Source: JAIVGV01 sp036389335 (lineage in GTDB: Bacteria > Acidobacteriota > Blastocatellia > Pyrinomonadales > Pyrinomonadaceae). Taken from it: a stretch of 64,000 nucleotides of DNA. A model generated the notes under the pieces. It saw only the letters and a list, made by a program, of their open reading frames with translations. It ran no database searches and was not told where the DNA came from. The DNA is taken from assembly GCA_036389335.1 (NCBI GenBank), contig DASVQC010000046.1, positions 1 to 64,000 of the forward strand, written 5' to 3'. The position numbers were made by a program, and so were the translations under genes. Within the stretch, counting starts at the first letter, position 1. Every line of letters begins with the position of its first letter. Shown here piece after piece: positions 39,640 to 50,998 of the stretch.

Positions 39640-42060
39640 TCACTCGTGCCTGAGCGCGATCATCGGATCGACCCTCGTCGCGCGCCGCGCCGGGACGTAG
39701 CAGGCGACGAGGGCGACCGCCGCCAGCAGCGCGGCGACGCCGCCGAACGTCGCGGGGTCTGTCGCCGAAACCCCGAAGAGCAGGCCCGACATGAGCCTCG
39801 TCAGCCCGAACGCGCCCGCGAGCCCGATGCCGACGCCGACGAGCGTGAGCGTCATGCCCTGCCCGACGACCATGCGCAGGATGTCCCGGCCCTGCGCGCC
39901 GAGCGCCATGCGGATGCCGATCTCGTGCGTGCGCTGCGCGACCAGAAAGCTCATCACGCTGAAGATGCCGACCGCGGCGAGCGCGAGGGCGAGCGCGGCG
40001 AAGACGCCGATCAGCGTCATGCTGAACCGCTGCCGCGCGACCGAGCGCGAGACGAGGGCGGCCATCGTCCTCACCTCGTAGAGCGGCTGATCCTTGTCCA
40101 TCTCGCGCACCACGCCCCGCAGCGCGGGCGTGAGCGACGCCGGATCGCCCGTGCTCGTGCGCACGACGAGCGACATGTCGCCCGATGCCGCGAGCGACTG
40201 CGGGATGTAGTACTCGGGGCCGCCCGGCACGCTCAGGCTGTTGCCGCGCACGTCGCCGACCACGCCGACGATCTCGCCCTCGATCCGGTTGTAGCCGATG
40301 CGCATCCGCTTGCCGAGCGGCTCCTCGCCCGGCAGGTAGCGGCGCGCGAACGCCTCGTTGATCACGAGCACGGGCGGCGCGCCCGCCCGATCCTCTTCGG
40401 TGAAGAGGCGGCCCCCGCGCAAGGGGATGCCCATCGCGCGGAAGTAGTCGGGCGTGGCGAAGCGCGCCGAGGCCGACAAGCCCTGGCCGGGCGGCGGCTC
40501 CGGTCGATCCGTGAGGACGAAGGAGTAGGCCATCCCGTTGCCGCTCAAGGGCAGCGGCATGACCCCGCCGACCGACTCGACGCCGGGCAGCGCGCGCACG
40601 CGCTCGATCAACTGATCGTAGAAGCGCGTGATCTGCTCGTCCTTCTCGTAGCGGACGGAGGCGAGCGAGAGCGAGGCCGTCAGAGTGTTCTGCGGGTTGA
40701 AGCCCGGATCGGTGTTGCGCAGCTTGACGAAGCTCTTGATCAGGAGCCCCGCCCCGATCAAGAGGACGAGCGAGAGCGCGACCTCGGAGACGATCAGCAG
40801 GCTCCGCACGCGGTTGTGCCCGCGCCCCTCGGTCGCGCTCCGCCCGCCTTCTTTGAGCGCCTCGTTCATGTCGAGCTTGGAGCTGCGGATCGCGGGCGCG
40901 AGGCCGAAGAGCAGCCCCGTCACGACCGAGGCGGCGAGCGTGAAGCCGAGCACGCGCAGATCGAGACTCGTCTCGTCGAAGCGCGGCACGTCCGCCGGGA
41001 TGAACGACGAGAGGAGCGACACGCCCCAGACGGCGAAGAGCAGCCCGAGCAGGCCGCCGGAGCAGGCGAGCAGCGTGCTCTCCGTCAACAACTGGCGCAC
41101 GATGCGCCCGCGCGACGCGCCCAAGGCGACGCGCACGGCCATCTCTCGACCGCGCCCGGAGGCGCGCGCGAGCAGGAGGTTGGCGACGTTGGCGCACGCG
41201 ATCAAAAGCACGAAGCCGACCGCGCCGAGCAGCACGAGCAGCGTCGGTCGCAGATCGCCGACCAGCTCTTCGCGCGCGCCGGAGAGCCGGATTCCGATCC
41301 CCGCGTTCGGGTTCGGGTAAGCCTGCTGAAGCCGCCCCATCACGCCGCTCATGTCGGCCTGCGCCTGCGCGATTGAGACGCCCGGCTTGAGCCTGCCGAT
41401 CACTTCGAGGAAGATCGCGCCGCGCGACTGGAACCCTGAAGCCTGCGGATCAATCGGCGTCCAGAAGTCAGCCGCGTCCGTGACGAACTCGAAGCGGAAG
41501 TCGGCAGGGGTGACGCCGACGATCTCGCGCTCCCTGCCGTCGAGCCTGATCAGGCGACCGACGACCGAAGGGTCTGCGCCGAAGCGGCGCTGCCACAGCC
41601 CGTGGCTGATGACGGCGACGGGCGTGCCGCCCGGCTTCTCGTCCTCGGGCACGAGGAGTCGCCCGGCGAGCGGCTTCGTCTTGAGCACGCGGAAGATGTC
41701 GCCCGAAGCGACGACGCCCGTGATCTGCTCCGGCGTCTCCGCGCCGCTCAGCGCCGCACTCGTCGCGGTGTAGGCGGCGAGCCCTTCCAGCGAGCCGTTC
41801 TGCGCGCGCAGGTCGGAGAAGTTGAGGTACGAGTAGGGGCGCGAGAAGCTGTTGCGCTGCGGGTTCGTCCCGAAGACGCGGACGAGCCGCTCGGGCGACT
41901 CGAACGGCAGCGGGCGCAGCAAGACCGCGTTGACCACCGAGAAGATCGCCGTGTTCGCCCCGATGCCGAGCGCCACCACGAGCACCGCGACCGCCGCGAA
42001 GCCCGGACTCTTCAACAACACGCGCACGCCGTACCTGATGTCCTGCCAAAACGTTCTCAT
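39640..42060 (-). CDS. ADOP permease 1 (array end)
   Basis: An 806-residue orphan permease beginning MRTFWQDIRYG, with an SD of GAGGTGA five bases upstream. The half-1 hallmark is LIACANVANLLLARASGRGREMAVRVALG, and the cytosolic linker between halves reads LDMNEALKEGGRS. Half 2 has QRTHEIGIRMALGAQGRD, and the protein ends RATRVDPMIALRHE. The 48 bases to the SDYER-repeat gene lack a hairpin, so the two are probably on one message. The substrate is unknown: family members resemble MacB or LolC/E permeases but carry no ATPase domain, so they need an ATPase from elsewhere or act without one. Confidence 0.92.
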   Translation of the reverse strand: MRTFWQDIRYGVRVLLKSPGFAAVAVLVVALGIGANTAIFSVVNAVLLRPLPFESPERLVRVFGTNPQRNSFSRPYSYLNFSDLRAQNGSLEGLAAYTATSAALSGAETPEQITGVVASGDIFRVLKTKPLAGRLLVPEDEKPGGTPVAVISHGLWQRRFGADPSVVGRLIRLDGREREIVGVTPADFRFEFVTDAADFWTPIDPQASGFQSRGAIFLEVIGRLKPGVSIAQAQADMSGVMGRLQQAYPNPNAGIGIRLSGAREELVGDLRPTLLVLLGAVGFVLLIACANVANLLLARASGRGREMAVRVALGASRGRIVRQLLTESTLLACSGGLLGLLFAVWGVSLLSSFIPADVPRFDETSLDLRVLGFTLAASVVTGLLFGLAPAIRSSKLDMNEALKEGGRSATEGRGHNRVRSLLIVSEVALSLVLLIGAGLLIKSFVKLRNTDPGFNPQNTLTASLSLASVRYEKDEQITRFYDQLIERVRALPGVESVGGVMPLPLSGNGMAYSFVLTDRPEPPPGQGLSASARFATPDYFRAMGIPLRGGRLFTEEDRAGAPPVLVINEAFARRYLPGEEPLGKRMRIGYNRIEGEIVGVVGDVRGNSLSVPGGPEYYIPQSLAASGDMSLVVRTSTGDPASLTPALRGVVREMDKDQPLYEVRTMAALVSRSVARQRFSMTLIGVFAALALALAAVGIFSVMSFLVAQRTHEIGIRMALGAQGRDILRMVVGQGMTLTLVGVGIGLAGAFGLTRLMSGLLFGVSATDPATFGGVAALLAAVALVACYVPARRATRVDPMIALRHE

Positions 42061-42218
42061 GGTTTCACCTCGACCCGTAAGAATTTCCCGCCTCCGCCCG
42101 CGCCGCGTCAGACCACGCGCCGGAGGGAGACCGCGCGATCACGCCCCGTCGTTCTGTCGCCGCGTCGCGCCTCCGCCCGCGACGTCCCTTCATGCTCATC
42201 CCGCCGCCCCCCCGGCGC
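42061..42218. other. 158-base spacer without heptamer hairpin
   Basis: This is the only direct spacer between two array permeases that lacks the inverted heptamer repeats. It holds the SD of permease 1 at its left end. No other structure or reading frame was recognised. Confidence 0.5.
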
Positions 42219-44612
42219 TCACTCGTCCCTGAGCGCGATCATCGGATCGACTCGCGCCGCGCGGCGCGCGGGCAGGTAGCAGGCGAGGAGCGCGACCGAC
42301 GCGAGCAGCGCGGCGATGACGACGAACGTCGAAGCGTCGGTCGCGCCCACGCCGAAAAGTAGGCCCGCCATCAGGCGAGTGCCCGCGTAAGCCCCGGCGA
42401 GGCCGAGGCCGACCCCGGCGAGCGTCATCCAGAGTCCCTGCCCCATGACGAGCCGGAGCACGTCGCGGTTGCGCGCGCCGAGGGCGACGCGCACGCCGAT
42501 CTCGTGCGTGCGCTGCGTCACCGTGTAAGAGATGACGCCGTAGATGCCGAGCGCGGCGAGCAGGAGCGCCGCCGCCGCGAAGACCCCCATCAGCGTCATC
42601 GTGAAGCGGCGCGCGGCGACCGAGGCCGCGATCACCTCGCTCATGGGTTTGACCTTCGTCAGCGGGAGTTGCTTGTCGAGCGCCCAGACCTGCTCCTTCA
42701 CCTGCCGCGCGAGCGTCGCAGGATCGGTCTGGCTGCGGACGGCCAAGTACATCCAACGCTTCCACGTCTGATCGGCTTGCAGGTAGGAGTAGTAGAACGC
42801 GGGCATCTCCGGCTGATCCAGGCCGACGTGCTTCACGTCCGCGACGACGCCGACGACGGTCATCCACCGCGGCGGCTCCTGCCGCACCCAGCGGATGCGC
42901 GCGCCGATGGGGTCGGAGTTCGGGAAGTACTGGCGGGCGAAGCTCTCCGTGACGATGCCGACCACGGGCGCGCCCTCGCGATCCTGCGGCGTGAGGCCGC
43001 GCCCGCGCAGCAGCGGGATGCGCATCGTGCGGAAGTAGTCGCCGGCGACGTTCAGCGTTTGCAGCTCGGGCTCGTCGCCCACCTCGACGGGGCGGCCCTC
43101 GACGACGAAGTTGTGCGTCAGCGAGTCGCCGCTCAGGGGCAGCTCGCTCACCATCGCCGCCTCGACGCCCGGCTGCGCGTTCAGCCGCTCCATCAGCGCG
43201 CGGCGAAACTCCGTCTGCTTCGGAATCTCTTTGTAGCGCGCCTCCGGCAGCTCGATCCGCATCGTCAGCAGGTTCGACGGATCGATCCCCGGCGCGACCG
43301 AGCGCAGGCGCCAGAAGCCCTTGATCAGAAGCCCCGCGCCGACCAAAAGCATCAGCGCGAGCGCCAGCTCGGAGACGACGAGCAGGCTGCGCGCCCGGTG
43401 CCGCAGGCCGCCCTCCGACGCGCCGCGCCCGCCCTCCTTGAGCGCCGCGTTCACGTCGAAGCGCGACGCCCCGAGCGCCGGGATGAGTCCGAACAAGACG
43501 CCCGTCAACAGCGCGACGCCGAACGCGAACGCGAGCACCCACACGTCGATCCGCACGGAGCCCGCCAGCGGCAAGCTCTCCGGCTTGAGCGCCGTCAGCA
43601 GATCGACGCCCCACGAGGCGAGGATCAGTCCGCCGACGCCCCCCAACGTCGCCAGCAGCACACTCTCCGTCACCAACTGCCGGGCGAGGCGCGCGCGCCC
43701 CGCGCCGAGAGCCGCGCGCACGGCCAGCTCGGACCTGCGCGCCGTGGCGCGCGCGAGCAGGAGGTTCGAGAAGTTCGCCGCCGCGATGAGCAGCACCAGC
43801 CCGACCGCGCCGAAGAGGACGAGCAGCGCCGGGCGCGTGTCGCCGACGACGTACTCGTGCAGCGAGACCAGACGCCTGCGCCGGCCCTTGTTCTCTTCCG
43901 GGTACTGCTGTTCGAGCTGCCGATCAATCGCGTCCAGCTCGGCCTGCGCCTGCCCAATCGTCACGCCGGGTTTGAGGCGCAGGTAGGTGCGCAGGAAGTG
44001 CACGCCGCGGAACTTCGCCGCCAGCGGATCGACCACGCGCAGCGCGGCCCACAGGTCTAAGTCCGCGCCGAGGGCGCTCAGTTGCGGCGGCATGACGCCG
44101 ACGACCGTGTAAGAGTTCCCGCTGAGCGGGATCGCCCGACCGACGACTCGCGGGTCGCCGCCGAAATGGCGCTGCCAGAAGTCGTGACTGAGCACGACGA
44201 CGCGCTCGCCGCCGTAACTGTCTTCGGCGGGCGTGATCGCGCGCCCGATCTCGGCGGGGACGCCGAGCGCGCGGAAGAAGTCGGCGTTGACGAGGCTGGC
44301 GTGAACCTGCAGGGGCTCCGCCTCGCCCGTGTAGTCGAGCGGGCGCATGTTCGCGCCGCCGAGCGCGTCGAACGAGTGGGCCCGCGCCTCGATGTCATCG
44401 AGATCGGGCAGCGACTCGTTGCGGCGCATCGTCACCAGACGCTCCGGCTCGGCGTATGGCAGCGGGCGCAAGAGCACCGCGTTGACGACCGAGAAGATGG
44501 CCGTCGTCGCCCCGATGCCGAGCGCGACCACGAGCACCGCGACCGCCGCGAAGCCGGGGTTCTTCCAGAGCATCCGCGCGCCGAATTTAATGTCCTGCCA
44601 GAGTGACGACAT
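42219..44612 (-). CDS. ADOP permease 2
   Basis: A 797-residue member, the shortest complete one. It begins MSSLWQDIKFGARM after a strong GGGAGGAAA. The half-1 motif is unusual: LIAAANFSNLLLARATARRSEL, where the other members have ACANVAN or ACVNLAN. The periplasmic part of half 1 has LEQQYPEENKGRRRR. Half 2 keeps QRTHEIGVRVALGARNRD and the end reads RAARVDPMIALRDE. It lies 158 bases upstream of permease 1 in transcription order and follows permease 3 across hairpin spacer 1. Confidence 0.92.
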   Translation of the reverse strand: MSSLWQDIKFGARMLWKNPGFAAVAVLVVALGIGATTAIFSVVNAVLLRPLPYAEPERLVTMRRNESLPDLDDIEARAHSFDALGGANMRPLDYTGEAEPLQVHASLVNADFFRALGVPAEIGRAITPAEDSYGGERVVVLSHDFWQRHFGGDPRVVGRAIPLSGNSYTVVGVMPPQLSALGADLDLWAALRVVDPLAAKFRGVHFLRTYLRLKPGVTIGQAQAELDAIDRQLEQQYPEENKGRRRRLVSLHEYVVGDTRPALLVLFGAVGLVLLIAAANFSNLLLARATARRSELAVRAALGAGRARLARQLVTESVLLATLGGVGGLILASWGVDLLTALKPESLPLAGSVRIDVWVLAFAFGVALLTGVLFGLIPALGASRFDVNAALKEGGRGASEGGLRHRARSLLVVSELALALMLLVGAGLLIKGFWRLRSVAPGIDPSNLLTMRIELPEARYKEIPKQTEFRRALMERLNAQPGVEAAMVSELPLSGDSLTHNFVVEGRPVEVGDEPELQTLNVAGDYFRTMRIPLLRGRGLTPQDREGAPVVGIVTESFARQYFPNSDPIGARIRWVRQEPPRWMTVVGVVADVKHVGLDQPEMPAFYYSYLQADQTWKRWMYLAVRSQTDPATLARQVKEQVWALDKQLPLTKVKPMSEVIAASVAARRFTMTLMGVFAAAALLLAALGIYGVISYTVTQRTHEIGVRVALGARNRDVLRLVMGQGLWMTLAGVGLGLAGAYAGTRLMAGLLFGVGATDASTFVVIAALLASVALLACYLPARRAARVDPMIALRDE

Positions 44613-44628
44613 GGCTTTCCTCCCGAGT

Positions 44629-44704
44629 AGAGGTCGGAGGCTAGAGGTCAGAGGTCAGTCAGGAAAATCTTTTACTAACCTCTGACCTCTAGCCTCCGGC
44701 CTCT
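44629..44704. repeat. Heptamer hairpin 1 (AGAGGTC type)
   Basis: The left arm (44629-44659) is a degenerate tandem of AGAGGTC-like heptamers and the right arm (44674-44704) is its inverted copy, with two non-Watson-Crick positions in 31. The 14-base loop contains GAAAATCTTTT. It fills most of the spacer between permeases 3 and 2. Confidence 0.85.
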
Positions 44705-44710
44705 CTTCTT

Positions 44711-47170
<2,460 letters not shown>

Positions 47171-47185
47171 CATTCACCTCTCAAG

Positions 47186-47263
47186 CAGAGGCTAGAGGTC
47201 AGAGGACAGAGGCTAGTAAAAGATTTTCCCGACTGGCCTCTGACCTCTGATCTCTGACCTCTG
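47186..47263. repeat. Heptamer hairpin 2 (AGAGGTC type)
   Basis: Arms 47186-47217 and 47232-47263 are about 32 bases each, made of AGAGGTC-like heptamers and their inverted copies, with a few mismatches. The loop has AAAAGATTTTC, close to the reverse complement of the loop of hairpin 1. It lies just before the SD of permease 3. Confidence 0.85.
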
Positions 47264-47267
47264 TTCA

Positions 47268-49700
47268 TCATTCGTATCTCAAAGCGATCATCGGATCGAC
47301 TCGCGTCGCGCGGCGCGCGGGCAGGTAGCAGGCGAGGAGCGCGACCGCCGCGAGCGAGAGGGCGACGACGGCGAAGGTCACCGGATCGCTCGGGCTCACG
47401 CGGAAGAGCATCGCCTTGATCAGTTTGGTGAGCGCGAGCGAGGCGACGACGCCGACGCCGACGCCGACCGCCGCGAGCGTCATCCCCTGCCGCAGGACGA
47501 GGCGCACCACGTCGGCGGTGCGCGCGCCGAGCGCCATGCGGATGCCTATTTCGTGCGTGCGCTGCGTCACCGAGTAGGCCATCACGCCGTAGATGCCGAC
47601 CGCCGCGAGCAGGACGGCGACGCACGCGAAGATGCCGAGCAGGAAGACCGTCAGACGCCGCTGCGAGCTGCTCTCGTCGAGGCGCTGTTCGAGGCTCTTG
47701 ATGTCGAAGACGGGCAGGTCGCGATCCATCGCCTGCGTCTCGCGTCGGACGGCGGCGGCCATGCCCGCCGGATCGACCGCCGAGCGCACGGCGATGGTCA
47801 TGCCGGAATCGGGCGACTGCGCGTGCGCCATGTAGATGTAGGGCTCTGGCTCGTCGTCGAGGCCCCAATGCTTCACGTCGCCGACGACGCCGACGATCTC
47901 GGTCGGGCGGGTTCCGTCGGTGTCGAGCACGCGCCTGCCCACGGGGTCTTCGTTCGGGTAGTAGACGCGCGCGAACGTCTCGCTGACGACGGCGACGAGC
48001 GGCTTGCCTTTCGCGTCCTGCTCGGTGAAGACGCGGCCCCGGAGGAGGGGGATGCGCAAGGTCTTGAAGTAGTCCGTCCCGGCGAGGCGGAAGTTGGCCT
48101 CCGGGTACTGGCCCTTGGGCGGCGCGGGCCGGCCTTCGAGGACGAAGGTGGTCGTGCCGCCGTTGCCCCCCATCGGCAGCGAGTTGATCACGCTGGCCGA
48201 CTCGACGCCGGGCTGCGCCCTCAGACGCTCGACGAGTCGGCGGTAGAAGTCGGCCCACTGTTCGGGCTTCTGGTAGCGCGCTTCGGGGAGCGAGACGCCC
48301 ATCGTCACGACGTTCTTGGGATCGAAGCCGGGCTTGACGTCGAGCAGGCGGACGAAGCTCTTGAGCATGAGCCCCGCGCCGACTAAGAGGACGAGCGCGA
48401 GCGCGACCTCGGCGACGACGAGGCCGTCGCGGAAGTGGCGTCGCGCGTGCCCGGTCGAGCCGCGCGCGCCCTCCTTGAGCGACTCGTTGAGGTCGGTCTT
48501 CGTCGCGTGGAGCGCGGGCACGATGCCGAAGAGCAGGCCCGTCGCGAACGAGATCAGAACGGTGAAGCCGAGCACGAAGCGATCCAGCTTGATCCGGTTC
48601 CAGCCGTGGAAGTTGAGCGCGAACTCGCGCGGCACGCTCGCCAGCAGCAGGTCGAGCCCCCACATCGCGAGCAGGACGCCGAAGACCCCGCCCGCCAGAG
48701 AGAGCAGCACGCTCTCGGTCAACATCTGCCGGATCATGCGCAGGCGGCTCGCCCCGAGCGCGGCGCGGATCGACAGCTCCTTGTGCCGCGCCGTCGCGCG
48801 CGCCAAAGACAGGTTCGCCACGTTGGCGCACGCGATCAAAAGCACGAAGCCGACCGCGCCGAGCAGCACGAGGAGGCCGCCGCGCGCGAACTCGACCGCG
48901 TCCTCGTGCGCCGGGACGATCCGCACGTCGCGATCCGCGTTCGTGTCCGGGTACTGCCGCCGCAGGCCGGCGGCGATGTTGTTCATCTCGGCCTGCGCCT
49001 GCCGGATGGTGACGCCCGGCTTGAGGCGCGCTCTCGTGTAGAGGTAGTGCGCGCCGCGCCGCGCCGCGCCGCGCGCGTCGAGCGCGAGCGGCGTCCACAG
49101 CTCGACCGAGGCGTTCGGGAACTCGAACGCCTGCGGCATCACGCCGACGACGGTGTGGCTCTCGGCGTCGAGCGTGATCTGCTTGCCGACGACCGCGGGG
49201 TCGCCGCCGAAGCGGCGCTGCCAGAGCCCGTAGCTGAGCACGACCGTGCGCGCGGCCCCCGCCGCGTCCTCCTCCTCGGTGAAGGTTCTGCCGACGAGCG
49301 GCTTGACGCCGAGCGTGCGGAAGAGCGAGGCGGTGGCGCGGTTGCCGAGGAGCTGTTCTGGCGAATCCGTGCCCGTCAGGTTGAAAGTGTTCCAGCGGTA
49401 CGCGCCGATAGATTCGAAGACCGTGTTCTGCTCGCGCCAGTCGCGGAAGTTGGCCGGGCTCGCCTCGTTGTGCGTGCGCAGGAATGTGGATGACAAATTC
49501 GGGTTCGTCTCCCAGACGACGACCAGCCGGTCGGGGTCGGCGTAAGGCAGCGGGCGCAGCATCATCGCGTTGACGACCGAGAAGATGGCCGAGTTGGCCC
49601 CGATGCCGAGCGCGAGCGCGAAGATCGCGACGAGCGTAAAGCCCGGGCTCTTGCGCAGCATCCTCATCCCGTAACGCGCGTCCTGCCAGAGTGTGTTCAT
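47268..49700 (-). CDS. ADOP permease 4
   Basis: An 810-residue member beginning MNTLWQDARYGMRML. The frame is open about 300 bases further upstream, across the repeat-protein gene, but ATG 49700 follows GGAGGGGG at a good distance and matches the paralogues; ATG 49706 is too close to that SD. The half-1 core is LIACANVANLSLARATARHKELSIRAALG. Half 2 has QRTHEIGIRMALGARTAD and the end is RATRVDPMIALRYE. It starts 44 bases after the repeat-protein gene and ends before hairpin 2. Confidence 0.92.
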   Translation of the reverse strand: MNTLWQDARYGMRMLRKSPGFTLVAIFALALGIGANSAIFSVVNAMMLRPLPYADPDRLVVVWETNPNLSSTFLRTHNEASPANFRDWREQNTVFESIGAYRWNTFNLTGTDSPEQLLGNRATASLFRTLGVKPLVGRTFTEEEDAAGAARTVVLSYGLWQRRFGGDPAVVGKQITLDAESHTVVGVMPQAFEFPNASVELWTPLALDARGAARRGAHYLYTRARLKPGVTIRQAQAEMNNIAAGLRRQYPDTNADRDVRIVPAHEDAVEFARGGLLVLLGAVGFVLLIACANVANLSLARATARHKELSIRAALGASRLRMIRQMLTESVLLSLAGGVFGVLLAMWGLDLLLASVPREFALNFHGWNRIKLDRFVLGFTVLISFATGLLFGIVPALHATKTDLNESLKEGARGSTGHARRHFRDGLVVAEVALALVLLVGAGLMLKSFVRLLDVKPGFDPKNVVTMGVSLPEARYQKPEQWADFYRRLVERLRAQPGVESASVINSLPMGGNGGTTTFVLEGRPAPPKGQYPEANFRLAGTDYFKTLRIPLLRGRVFTEQDAKGKPLVAVVSETFARVYYPNEDPVGRRVLDTDGTRPTEIVGVVGDVKHWGLDDEPEPYIYMAHAQSPDSGMTIAVRSAVDPAGMAAAVRRETQAMDRDLPVFDIKSLEQRLDESSSQRRLTVFLLGIFACVAVLLAAVGIYGVMAYSVTQRTHEIGIRMALGARTADVVRLVLRQGMTLAAVGVGVGVVASLALTKLIKAMLFRVSPSDPVTFAVVALSLAAVALLACYLPARRATRVDPMIALRYE

Positions 49701-49744
49701 CGCCATCCCCCTCCGATCAACGGAAACGTTCCGCCCGGCGTCGC

Positions 49745-50998
49745 TCACCGCGTCGCAGACTTGCCCGCCGCGGCGTCGCAGCGCCCCGCGCCGAAGCCTT
49801 CCTTGAACCAGCCCTCGCAGTTCGACGTCCGCGCGCCCTGCTTGAATTGGAAGCGCACCGGCGCGCCGCCCGAAAACGCTTCGGCCTCGGTCAGCCCGCG
49901 CAGCTCTGCGGGCGCGATCTCGAAAGAGTGGCCGCCCCGCCCGGCGTGCTCGCGCCAGTGCATCCACGCGCGCGGCCCGCCCCGCCCGTAGAACTTCACC
50001 AGCCACTCCGGCCCGTCCGCGCCCGGCGGCAGGTGTCTCAGGAATTCGGCGGGCATCCCCAGCATCCGCACGTCGAGCAGGCGCATGACGGGGACGCCGT
50101 CGTAGCCCTCGGCCCGCAGCTTGCGGATGAAGTCGGGCGTCACGCCCTGCATCCTCATCGCGATCAGCTCGTCGAGCGGGACGCGGTCGTAGCCGAGCGC
50201 CTTCAACTCGTTGATGTACTCAAGGCTCACGCCCTGCTCGCGCATGTCGATCAACTGGTCGAGCGTCGGGCGCTCGTAGCCGACGGACGCGAGCGAGCGG
50301 ATGAAGTCCGCGCTCGCGCCGAAGAGACGGAGATCGATTAGCTGGTCGATGGAGCGCGGCTGGTAGCCGAGCGACTTTAACTCGCGTATGAAGTCGGCGT
50401 TGACGCCGTAGAGGTTCATGCTCTCAAGCTGCCGCGGCGTGGGGCGTCCCAAGCCGAGCGACGAGAGCTGCGCGCCGAGCGTCTCGAAGTTGCCGATGGC
50501 GAAGCCGAACAGGTTCTGCCGCACGGCCTCGCCGTAGCCGTCGCGCTCCATCCGCGCGACGAACTCCGGATCGGGGGCGAACGTGAACTCGCCCGAGCCC
50601 TTCCCGGCGCGGAACGTGCCCTCGAAGTCGAGCGTGCCCGCGTCGCGGCGGAGCCGGAACTTCACGCGCTCACCGCCCGCCTCGATCTGCTCGCGCGTCA
50701 GGCCCGAAAGCTCTTCGGGCGCGAGCTTGAAGAAGCGGTCGTCCCTGCCGCCGCCCTCGGTGACGATGCTCAGCTTGACCCGCAGTTGCCCCTGCCCCGG
50801 CACGGCCTCGATGTCCCAACGCCCGGAGATCGATTTGACGCGGCCCTGACCCGCGGCCCCGCGGGCCGCGCCGAGCGAGAGCGCCAATAGGAAAGCCGCC
50901 GCGCAGTTGATCAACTTGTTCGGCAGCGCGCGGCGGTCGTCGCGCGCGCCGCGCAGAAGTATGCTCGTCATTCCCTTAAAGCCTTTCGAGGTGTTCAT
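49745..50998 (-). CDS. Secreted protein with 29-residue GYD/LIxMR repeats
   Basis: A 417-residue protein of unknown function. An unusually long basic n-region precedes a hydrophobic stretch ending near residue 48 (AAFLLALSLGAARGAAG), a signal peptide. Two similar beta-rich domains flank the repeats: one near 50-160 with FKLAPEELSGLTREQ, the other near the C-terminus with FEIAPAELRGLTEAE. Between them are about four units of 29 residues of the form GVxxxFIxxLxxxGYxxxxxDxLIxxR. Similar repeats occur in acidobacterial proteins linked to BlaR-type M56 peptidases, from memory. ATG 50998 overlaps the hydrolase stop as ATGA, which supports this start over ATG 50971. The frame is open further upstream, but that part is antisense-free shadow of the hydrolase. 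Confidence 0.82.
   Translation of the reverse strand: MNTSKGFKGMTSILLRGARDDRRALPNKLINCAAAFLLALSLGAARGAAGQGRVKSISGRWDIEAVPGQGQLRVKLSIVTEGGGRDDRFFKLAPEELSGLTREQIEAGGERVKFRLRRDAGTLDFEGTFRAGKGSGEFTFAPDPEFVARMERDGYGEAVRQNLFGFAIGNFETLGAQLSSLGLGRPTPRQLESMNLYGVNADFIRELKSLGYQPRSIDQLIDLRLFGASADFIRSLASVGYERPTLDQLIDMREQGVSLEYINELKALGYDRVPLDELIAMRMQGVTPDFIRKLRAEGYDGVPVMRLLDVRMLGMPAEFLRHLPPGADGPEWLVKFYGRGGPRAWMHWREHAGRGGHSFEIAPAELRGLTEAEAFSGGAPVRFQFKQGARTSNCEGWFKEGFGAGRCDAAAGKSATR

Noticed and set aside
49701..50006. Upstream extension of permease 4 by about 100 codons
   Set aside because: It overlaps the repeat-protein gene in another frame, has no family match, and ATG 49700 has the SD and the paralogue-like start.
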